Positions 14,763 through 20,879 of a stretch of 23,843 nt of DNA are shown here, piece after piece. Source of the DNA: an uncultured Erysipelotrichaceae bacterium (GTDB lineage: Bacteria > Bacillota_I > Bacilli_A > Erysipelotrichales > Erysipelotrichaceae); assembly GCA_902766675.1 (NCBI GenBank), contig CACXEN010000249.1, positions 1-23,843 of the forward strand, read 5' to 3'. The notes below the pieces were generated by a model. It was not told where the DNA came from, made no database searches, and saw only the letters and a list, made by a program, of their open reading frames with translations. Each line of letters starts with the position of its first letter. The first letter of the stretch is position 1. The translations under genes were made by a program, and so were the position numbers.

Positions 14763-15767
14763 TTATTTCTTAGGTGCCAAATTAATTATTTTTACACATA
14801 ATGTTAATCTATTATGTGCAAGTAATACAGAGCATGTGAGATAAAACAAATACAACAACTTATTTGCTGTACACGCTCTAGCCACTTTCCCTGAATGTGC
14901 AGTTTCTATTGATTTTTTGTATATGTCTGTCAGCACCATTTTATCATTCTCTTTACCATATTGTTTAAACATATTAATTCCTATTCTAAGCAGATATGTA
15001 AACAACATACTCTCTGTCCTTTTATCATTTTTTTTTAAACAATTTCCAACAACATCGCAATATATTTTAAAGTCACTTATATAATCCTTATTTTCTTTTA
15101 GAGAAGTGCTTGTCGCCATCCTTCTCGAATATGTATATACGACACCTTTTACATATCTTATTTTTATACACTTAGTGACATACTCAAAGTTAAACAATGT
15201 ATCTTCATGCCCATATCTCAAATTAGTGTTAAATTTGATGCCAAAAAGCTCAATTATTTTTCTTTTATACAAACAATTCCAAAGATGAAGCAACCGGGTG
15301 TCTCTGTTTATATTGAATAAATGTGTTAGCTTTCTTGATTCGTCAACAACAGTATCATCTTCGTAATCATAAATGGACTCTTGTAAAACGCTATCTTCTT
15401 CATTAATCAGTAACATTTTTTTGCCAGCAACTACCATATCGTCCGAAAAATCAAGTTGTGCAGTTAATTTTATATATATATCGATGCTAATCTCATCATC
15501 TTGATCAATAAATGAAATCCATTCTCCAGTAGCGACTCCAAGTCCAGTATTTCTAGCCGCTGATATGCCAGCATTGTTCTTATTAATAAGTATTACTCTA
15601 GAGTCAATTTTGGCATATTTTTCACAAATCTCTCTACTACCGTCCGTTGAACCATCATTTACTAAAATAAGTTCAATATCCTTGTAAGCCTGATTCAAAA
15701 TTAACCCTATAGTTTTGTTTATATATTTCTCCCCATTATATACTGGAATAATAACACTAATTTTCAT
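14763..15767 (-). CDS. Family 2 glycosyltransferase (GT-A)
   Basis: 334 residues. The N-terminal GT2 domain begins KISVIIPVYNGEKYINKTIG and has LVNDGSTDGSREICEKY, NAGISAARNTGLGVA and WISFIDQDDEIS, giving the nucleotide-binding NDGS and metal-binding DQDD motifs. The C-terminal ~120 residues are helical with a hydrophobic stretch near LLYLFYLTCSVLLAHN that may associate with the membrane. The donor sugar is unknown. It overlaps the preceding gene by 11 bases and lies 15 bases from glf, making it one candidate for the Galf transferase; the evidence for that is position only. Confidence 0.9.
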   Translation of the reverse strand: MKISVIIPVYNGEKYINKTIGLILNQAYKDIELILVNDGSTDGSREICEKYAKIDSRVILINKNNAGISAARNTGLGVATGEWISFIDQDDEISIDIYIKLTAQLDFSDDMVVAGKKMLLINEEDSVLQESIYDYEDDTVVDESRKLTHLFNINRDTRLLHLWNCLYKRKIIELFGIKFNTNLRYGHEDTLFNFEYVTKCIKIRYVKGVVYTYSRRMATSTSLKENKDYISDFKIYCDVVGNCLKKNDKRTESMLFTYLLRIGINMFKQYGKENDKMVLTDIYKKSIETAHSGKVARACTANKLLYLFYLTCSVLLAHNRLTLCVKIINLAPKK

Positions 15768-16758
15768 TTTCGCACCTAAAGATAACTCTAAGCCAATTGC
15801 TTAGCGTATATTTTGCATACAGAGTTTCAGGCAGAATTTTGTAATCTGACTTAACGAATTCCGTGCTGATAAAAGGATTTTTTCTGTCAACAACACAAAT
15901 ATTATTTGGATCATAGAAGTCATAATCTAATATATTTTTATTCGTCGTGATTAATTTCTTTCTCATGCCATGAGTCTCTATTGTTCTCATTGTCAATCCA
16001 CTTTGATTACTCAATTCAATATCAATAACTATCTTTGACTCACTTATTACTCTCTTTGTTGTTTCAAGAGATATCGGCTTATACACAAAATCAGTCATCT
16101 TTGCTGTTCTAAATAATCCTTTTATATACTTACCCCTAATAAAATGTATTTTTGATGGCAAATATAATTTAAAAAAATAAGTAAATCCATTATTATCTGC
16201 AAATTTTTTTATCATCTTAATAAAATTGTATCTTTCTGTATGCCCAAATCCTATAAATGAAAAATCATACTTAAAGCCATGCTTTATTTGTCCCTGAAAC
16301 ATGTCATCACAATAGAATAATGGCAAAAAAATCATATAATCATTGTTTTTAACATCGTTAGAATCAAAGCTATAGACATAGTCAAAATATTTATGAAATC
16401 TCTTTGCGTCCGGATATACTGCAAGAGCATCCCACGAGTACAATAATTTGCACGAATCTTTGCAAGCCTCTTGCATTTTTTTTAAAAAATACTCTGGAAA
16501 TATGGCTGCGTTAATCATAAATACATAATCATAATTGCAATGTGATATTTCTTCTATAATATTGTTAAAATAACTTTTCTTCAGTCCTTCAAAACGTTCA
16601 AGAAATCGCACTTTCAAAAAATTAGTTGTCGGAGCAGAACAATAATAAGTCACCTCCGCTCCCATCTCTTCCATTTTTCTTCTGATTTTTTGAGGGTATT
16701 CATAAAACGGCCAAGAGAAGAAAAGAATTTTTTTTCCGTTTAATGGTTTAGTATCCAT
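15757..16758 (-). CDS. CgeB-like glycosyltransferase
   Basis: 333 residues. The N-terminus GKKILFFSWPFYEYPQKIRR and CKLLYSWDALAVYPDAKRF fit the GT-B-like CgeB/Spore Protein YkvP group found in capsule and spore-coat loci. The C-terminal block IELSNQSGLTMRTIETHGMR with KKLITTNKNILDYDFYDP and NICVVDRKNPF is the conserved part, with the E of RTIET in the donor site. Membrane segments and signal peptide are absent. The sugar is unknown. It begins three bases after the upstream SDR gene with GAGGA as ribosome binding site. Some relatives are annotated only as capsular biosynthesis proteins, so the exact family is moderate confidence. Confidence 0.7.
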   Translation of the reverse strand: MDTKPLNGKKILFFSWPFYEYPQKIRRKMEEMGAEVTYYCSAPTTNFLKVRFLERFEGLKKSYFNNIIEEISHCNYDYVFMINAAIFPEYFLKKMQEACKDSCKLLYSWDALAVYPDAKRFHKYFDYVYSFDSNDVKNNDYMIFLPLFYCDDMFQGQIKHGFKYDFSFIGFGHTERYNFIKMIKKFADNNGFTYFFKLYLPSKIHFIRGKYIKGLFRTAKMTDFVYKPISLETTKRVISESKIVIDIELSNQSGLTMRTIETHGMRKKLITTNKNILDYDFYDPNNICVVDRKNPFISTEFVKSDYKILPETLYAKYTLSNWLRVIFRCENEN

Positions 16759-16761
16759 AAC

Positions 16762-17598
16762 TCACTTATCCTCGCGACGCATAATCTTTTCAATCTTAGA
16801 ATTATCCCCCCAAATTGCCTTGGAGTCGTAGGGTCTATCAGGAAACATTCCATATTGAAGTTTGATATCATAATTGTTTTCTTTAATAAATCGCTCTACG
16901 CGATCCGCCAACTTCTCGGGTCTGCCCGAGCATATATTTATAATTCCTTGTTCCTGATTCTGTCCGACAACAGCTGCCACCTGAGTGCAAAACTCTGGAT
17001 AGTCTATAAAGTCATACTGGTTTTGACCTAAAGTAAAAGGAAATTCCTTTTTGTCTTCTTCTACTGCCGCCATGATTTTTGAGAAAATTGATGATCCATA
17101 CTTCGAATTACCAACAATGTAATAGCCACGAAGCCATTGAAAAACACAATTATTCTGTTTACAAATCATCCTAGTTAAATCTCTTAATGCGTTTTTTCCA
17201 ATTCCATACGGCGTAATTGGATTACAAGGTGTATTCTCATTGATACTTCCCTCGAAAAATCCAATCTCATGCATACTTCCCATTGCTGCAATATGTTTAC
17301 ATCCAGCTTCTGCCATTTTCTTGATAAAAATATAGTGTTTTGGAAGGTCATCAATATGAGCACTTGAATAATGAACAAAACCATCTCTCCATGCCAAATG
17401 CAGTAAAACATCAGGTCTCCCAAAATAATCATATGGATTTTTGATTGCAAACAACTCACACTGCTTTATTTCAGCGCGTGGATCGACCACATCAACTCTT
17501 GAGTGGCATGCGGCAACAACTTCATTTCCACTTTCAAGTATTGCCTTAACAATTCCTTGCCCAAGGTAACCGTTAGCACCCGTTACTAAAATTTTCAT
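16762..17598 (-). CDS. NAD-dependent sugar-nucleotide epimerase/dehydratase (SDR)
   Basis: 278 residues, slightly short for an extended SDR. The Rossmann motif is VTGANGYLGQG (5-15). The catalytic lysine and tyrosine are in NPITPYGIGKNALRD (YxxxK), with GSMHE before it supplying the serine. WLRGYYIVG and the C-terminal FPDRPYDSKAIWGDNSKIEK look like substrate-side elements. It probably makes or modifies a nucleotide-activated sugar for this polymer; the reaction cannot be named from sequence. It overlaps the upstream glycosyltransferase gene by 26 bases, and GGAG precedes the ATG. Confidence 0.85.
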   Translation of the reverse strand: MKILVTGANGYLGQGIVKAILESGNEVVAACHSRVDVVDPRAEIKQCELFAIKNPYDYFGRPDVLLHLAWRDGFVHYSSAHIDDLPKHYIFIKKMAEAGCKHIAAMGSMHEIGFFEGSINENTPCNPITPYGIGKNALRDLTRMICKQNNCVFQWLRGYYIVGNSKYGSSIFSKIMAAVEEDKKEFPFTLGQNQYDFIDYPEFCTQVAAVVGQNQEQGIINICSGRPEKLADRVERFIKENNYDIKLQYGMFPDRPYDSKAIWGDNSKIEKIMRREDK

Positions 17599-18691
17599 TT
17601 CTTATCTCCTCATAATACCTAAGCAATTTTTTCGCTTCAATAGCAGAATCAAATCCAGCTTTCTTGATATCTCCTCGGTGGTCTATTCTTTCAGTATTCT
17701 TAACCTTTTCTACTATTATTTTCGCCCACTCAGTAGCACCCCTATTAAGCTCAATAAACGTCCCCAAGTCATCACATGGACTAGACTCTTTCGAAATCTC
17801 CGTAGAAAAGAAAACTGGCAAGCCATATGACTCAGCCTCTACGCCAACAACAGGAAGTCCCTCGTATAAAGATGGTAATAAGAAACAATCCATGGCATTA
17901 TAAAACTGCTTAATATCTTCCCGTCGACCAAGAAACACCACTTTGTCTTCAAGATCATACTTTTTTATTCGATCTAGCATATCGTTTCTTAAATCTCCAT
18001 CACCAATAATTAAAATCCTTGCTCTGTCTTCAATTTTAACAATCTCATTAAAAATATCTATAATAAACAATGTGTTTTTTTGAGCCGTTAACCTCCCAAT
18101 GTGTCCAATAACAATATTATTCTCTAGATTCAATTCTTTTCTGCATTTATTTCTCATTTCTAAGTCATACTTATTTTCATCTACATTAATAACAGTCTTA
18201 AATATCGCCACCTTCCCCTCATCATATAATTTGCCAAACTGCCACGCGCCACAGGCCTCTCCATTGGCCATATAATGAGTTGCAAAACAACTTGAAAAGG
18301 GTTTTAATATTTTTTTTATATATGTTTTTTTATCCAAATCATGGGCCATAGAGATGCTTTCATTGATTCTAACGGGAACTCTTGCTAGCCATGCGGCAAA
18401 GAGGCCAAAAACGTTCATAGTACCATTGTACGCATGTACAATTTTATATTGATTTTCTTCACACACTTTCTTTATGGCTCTTATATTGGCAATGATGTTC
18501 TGATAATGTGGAACTATATATACTCTGCCCCCCAAATCTTCAATTTCTTTAATTGGGATAGCATTAGAATCATCATCACAAATAAAATCGAACTGAACTT
18601 TTTTTTTATCAATATGCCTATAATATTCCATAACAAGATTTTTCTTCCCACCAGAATGCATCTTGCCCATTATTAATGCAATTCTTTCCAT
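17573..18691 (-). CDS. Family 4 glycosyltransferase (GT-B)
   Basis: 372 residues from ATG 18691, which shares one base with the previous stop (TAATG) and has AAGGA upstream; an open extension to 18772 only overlaps the SDR gene. The N-terminal domain has GKMHSGGKKNLVMEYYRHID, and the donor domain has IGHIGRLTAQKNTLFIIDIF, ILIIGDGDLRNDM, VVFLGRREDIKQFYNAMDCF and the EX7E motif in PSLYEGLPVVGVEAESYG. This is the retaining GT4 pattern with a UDP- or GDP-sugar donor. It is the first glycosyltransferase of the operon and could add the second sugar of the repeat; that is inference. Confidence 0.93.
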   Translation of the reverse strand: MERIALIMGKMHSGGKKNLVMEYYRHIDKKKVQFDFICDDDSNAIPIKEIEDLGGRVYIVPHYQNIIANIRAIKKVCEENQYKIVHAYNGTMNVFGLFAAWLARVPVRINESISMAHDLDKKTYIKKILKPFSSCFATHYMANGEACGAWQFGKLYDEGKVAIFKTVINVDENKYDLEMRNKCRKELNLENNIVIGHIGRLTAQKNTLFIIDIFNEIVKIEDRARILIIGDGDLRNDMLDRIKKYDLEDKVVFLGRREDIKQFYNAMDCFLLPSLYEGLPVVGVEAESYGLPVFFSTEISKESSPCDDLGTFIELNRGATEWAKIIVEKVKNTERIDHRGDIKKAGFDSAIEAKKLLRYYEEIRNENFSNGC

Positions 18692-19623
18692 TACAATAAT
18701 TCCTTTTTCATAAACTCTGCAGTTTTTCTTATTCCATCTTCTAAAGCAATCGGATTTAAACCACCATAACATGCTTCATATCTACTAATATCTAAATAAT
18801 TAATAGGGACATCTACTGCGCGTGTTGGTAGATAGGTAATATTCATCTCCACATTTAAAGCTTTTCCTATTGCAAATAGTAACTCTTTAATTGAAGTTCC
18901 ATAACCACATCCAACATTAAATGTACGGTATGTATTATTACCGTTAACAATATTAACAATTGCCCTTACCGCATCATCTATATAAATAAAATCTCTCACA
19001 ACAGATCCATCGCCATAAACTTGAATTTCTTCATGTCTTAATGCCTTATATGTGAATGTTGTTGCTGCTCCAAGGACACCATTGGGTCTTTGATACGGAC
19101 CGTACGGATTAGCCAATCGAATAATTCTATAATCAAGATCATACATATAATTATATAAATATAAAAGTTTTTCTATCATTATCTTTTGAACACCATATGA
19201 CGAAATTGGATCAGTTGGCGCACTCTCAGATAAAGGACATCTAACCTCTTTACCATATACAGTTCCCCCTGATGAAATAAAGACAACCTTCCCAACACCT
19301 CTTTTTATACAGGCATCAAATAAATTAGAAGAAAACAAAACGTTAGATTCAATATCTTGACTAATATGCTGATTTGAAGTCGTCGGTGCATTTGTACTCA
19401 CCAAATGATAAACAATATCTTGCCCCTTTAAAAAACTGAAATTTTCATTTTCATCCAATGAAGATTGCTTAATTTCTACATTATGAAAATCAAATTTCTG
19501 AACATTCGAAAAATACTCTATATATTTATCCACAAGAGTAATATGATCATTCTTGTTTTTAGCCAATTCAATTGTAAGATTTGTACCAATAAATCCTGCA
19601 GCTCCTAAAATCAATATGTTCAT
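18691..19623 (-). CDS. GalE-like NAD-dependent nucleotide-sugar epimerase
   Basis: 310 residues, an extended SDR and first gene of the operon. The NAD-binding motif is LILGAAGFIGTNLTIEL (4-20), with VYHLVSTNAPTTSN, the serine block VVFISSGGTVYGK, YxxxK in PISSYGVQKIMIEK, and RLANPYGPYQRPNG. VRDFIYIDDAVRAI and TFNVGCGYG complete the UDP-glucose 4-epimerase-like signature. It could supply UDP-Gal to the mutase encoded further along, which would explain glf without another galE in the window. Other C4 epimerases or decarboxylases share this fold, so the substrate is not certain. AGGAGAG lies eight bases before the ATG. Confidence 0.9.
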   Translation of the reverse strand: MNILILGAAGFIGTNLTIELAKNKNDHITLVDKYIEYFSNVQKFDFHNVEIKQSSLDENENFSFLKGQDIVYHLVSTNAPTTSNQHISQDIESNVLFSSNLFDACIKRGVGKVVFISSGGTVYGKEVRCPLSESAPTDPISSYGVQKIMIEKLLYLYNYMYDLDYRIIRLANPYGPYQRPNGVLGAATTFTYKALRHEEIQVYGDGSVVRDFIYIDDAVRAIVNIVNGNNTYRTFNVGCGYGTSIKELLFAIGKALNVEMNITYLPTRAVDVPINYLDISRYEACYGGLNPIALEDGIRKTAEFMKKELL

Positions 19624-19736
19624 TTATGCTCTCCTTACAGTTTCTATGCTGCACAAATATTTTCATTTGTTCTCTATATTCTCTTCAATCACGCCATAGA
19701 ACTCTGTATTCTTTTTAATATAATCATCATCGAATT

Positions 19737-19765
19737 ATTATACCACATTAAATAGGATTTTAAAG
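19737..19765 (-). promoter_or_regulatory. Extended -10 promoter upstream of the glycan operon
   Basis: On the minus strand TGGTATAAT (complement of 19737-19745) is a perfect extended -10 element. The -35 region 17 bases further (about 19760-19765, CTTTAA) is poor, as is common with extended -10 promoters. Transcription would start near 19730, leaving a leader of about 105 bases to ATG 19623. It is the closest promoter to the operon. Confidence 0.6.
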
Positions 19766-20031
19766 TTTGAGTTTAATTTACATCTAATAAGATTCGGTGA
19801 AAATATTCATCTTTCTTCCAGTAACATTATAGTACAATTCATTTTCCTACGTATTTATAATTTTACAAATTTTCTTTAAGAACATCAATTCTTTTACTCC
19901 AGCATTTTAATTACATGGGGCAATCTAACTCCATGATAAGTTTCTTGCCATATACTTTACTGTATATAGATGCAAATTTGATTCATCATACATTTGTTCT
20001 TTTTTCTCTTATCATATAATTTATGTTTTAC

Positions 20032-20112
20032 CATATCCTCTAAAAAGCACTACATTTAATGCGCATAAATGTACAAAAAAATTGTAGCACAGATTCAATA
20101 AATGTACAAATT
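20032..20112 (-). promoter_or_regulatory. 81-bp promoter/leader module, copy 2
   Basis: On the minus strand TTGTAC (20104-20109), 17 bases and TGCTACAAT (-10 at 20081-20086 with an upstream TG) form a strong sigma-A-type promoter facing the operon. Downstream lies a palindrome (20051-20073) and then TTTTTAGAGGATATG, which looks like a ribosome binding site plus ATG. Ungapped comparison with 20483-20563 gives 65 of 81 identical positions by my count. The reading frame after that ATG is short and not recognised. Confidence 0.7.
20051..20073. promoter_or_regulatory. Palindromic operator-like site at the transcription start
   Basis: TACATTTA (20051-20058) and TAAATGTA (20066-20073) are exact reverse complements, separated by seven bases around GCGC. 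The site begins eight bases downstream of the -10 element on the minus strand, overlapping the expected start site. That position suits a repressor operator or a 5' RNA hairpin. The equivalent part of the copy at 20.5 kb is only partly palindromic. Confidence 0.5.
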
Positions 20113-20116
20113 ATTT

Positions 20117-20254
20117 GAGTTTCCGTACTTTTATCCACAAAGCCCTGTTTTCATAATCATCGTCATAAACAACTTTCAAAAAATACCAAAAACATAAGGA
20201 ATCCCATTCCTTTTTGATGTAAAATTAAGTCACCACAACAAAACCATACCAAAC
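20117..20254 (+). repeat. Right arm of the 138-bp inverted repeat
   Basis: This segment matches minus-strand 947-1084 along its whole length, placing inverted copies on either side of the 18.4-kb gene block. It includes TTATCCACA (20131-20139), the string ATAAACAACTTTCAAAAA and ATGTAAAATTAAG. It lies between the two promoter modules, so it interrupts or extends the operon leader. No open reading frame spans it. Confidence 0.75.
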
Positions 20255-20470
20255 TAAAATTTCCAGCCATCTTTCCAAACCGGATATCAAGTTCACTGCC
20301 GACATGCCCTGAAGGTTGCAATCATACAGAAAGCAGACCCTGTGAAAGAAAAATATATTTCTGCTATTACCGGCCGGCTAAAGGTATCTCCAGCATACTG
20401 TCGTATCTACATTGAACGATCATCTTTTCATTACGTGAATCTTTTGTTTGTTTAATTTCTTTAACTACAA
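20255..20470. other. Unassigned, possibly decayed coding sequence
   Basis: The plus strand is open for about 60 codons here (ALKVAIIQKADPVKEKYISA, then GRLKVSPAYCRIYIER) to a TAA near 20454, and the neighbouring frame reads ISSHLSKPDIKFTADMP before a stop. The two together look like one frameshifted protein fragment of higher GC than its surroundings. I do not recognise the family. It may be more transposon debris. Confidence 0.3.
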
Positions 20471-20482
20471 TTTAAAGATTAT

Positions 20483-20563
20483 CATATCCTCTAAAAATCA
20501 CTAAATTTAATACGCGCAAACACACAAACAAATTGTAGCATAAATTTAACGGATATACAAATT
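20483..20563 (-). promoter_or_regulatory. 81-bp promoter/leader module, copy 1
   Basis: On the minus strand TTGTAT (20555-20560), 17 bases and TGCTACAAT (-10 at 20532-20537) form a promoter facing the glycan operon, about 0.9 kb from its first gene. The module ends with TTTTTAGAGGATATG as in copy 2. It lies just downstream of the terminator that closes the DUF4214 gene, so it would start an independent transcript. Confidence 0.65.
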
Positions 20564-20611
20564 CTGTACCATATTTCCCTTTACTTTTATAGTTTATAGA
20601 TGATTCTACAC

Positions 20612-20637
20612 AAAAAGGCTCCCACAGGAGCCTTTTT
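20612..20637 (-). terminator. Strong bidirectional-looking Rho-independent terminator
   Basis: An eleven-base stem (AAAAAGGCTCC at 20612-20622 with GGAGCCTTTTT at 20627-20637) closes a four-base loop and has U-rich tails on both strands. It lies about 240 bases downstream of the DUF4214 stop and after the Rpn remnant, and should insulate the glycan operon from transcription of that gene. Confidence 0.85.
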
Positions 20638-20652
20638 TAGGTCACAGTCCTC

Positions 20653-20775
20653 GCAGGTTTCTGCGACACGATCACTGATGTTATCTATGTCCATCAACAT
20701 TCATCCTGTCAGATCTGCTATGGTACTTTTTTATTGTTCATTCATTTTTTCCTTAAATGCAGCTTCATTCATGCC
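20653..20775. repeat. Direct repeat A, left of the DUF4214 gene
   Basis: This 123-bp segment matches 23648-23769 in the same orientation with few differences. It covers the last codons of an Rpn-type gene (GMNEAAFKEKMNEQ here, GMDEAAFKKKMSEQ in the other copy) and the sequence after its stop, including AACATTCATCCTGTCAGATC and the small hairpin CGCAGGTTTCTGCG. The two copies bracket the DUF4214 gene. Confidence 0.85.
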
Positions 20776-20878
20776 CGATACAGTACTCGATCGCGGCATT
20801 CATGGCCTCTTCACGGTTATCATATTTATTTGCATATTCCCTTGTGACGGCTACAAACTGGGCGTATTGTGATAATGT
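20731..20878 (-). pseudogene. Rpn-family (PD-(D/E)XK transposase/nuclease) C-terminal remnant
   Basis: Minus-strand codons just after the DUF4214 stop read ETLSQYAQFVAVTREYANKY then DNREEAMNAAIEYCI. The frame then shifts to GMNEAAFKEKMNEQ and a stop at 20733-20731. The Y..FV..V.EY...Y.N.EEAM..AI.YC pattern is typical of the region after the nuclease core in Rpn/PDDEXK_2 proteins. Compared with the intact tail at 23725, the stretch between IEYCI and GM is deleted, and the front of the gene is missing. It is a relic of the same kind of gene found at the right edge. Confidence 0.7.
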
Positions 20879-20879
20879 C

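Noticed and set aside
18692..18772. Upstream start for the GT4 glycosyltransferase
   Set aside because: The extension only re-reads the SDR gene; ATG 18691 has AAGGA and a TAATG coupling junction.
20131..20139. Replication origin suggested by TTATCCACA in both inverted-repeat arms
   Set aside because: There is one DnaA-box match per arm, with no cluster, no AT-rich unwinding region tied to it and no replication gene nearby.
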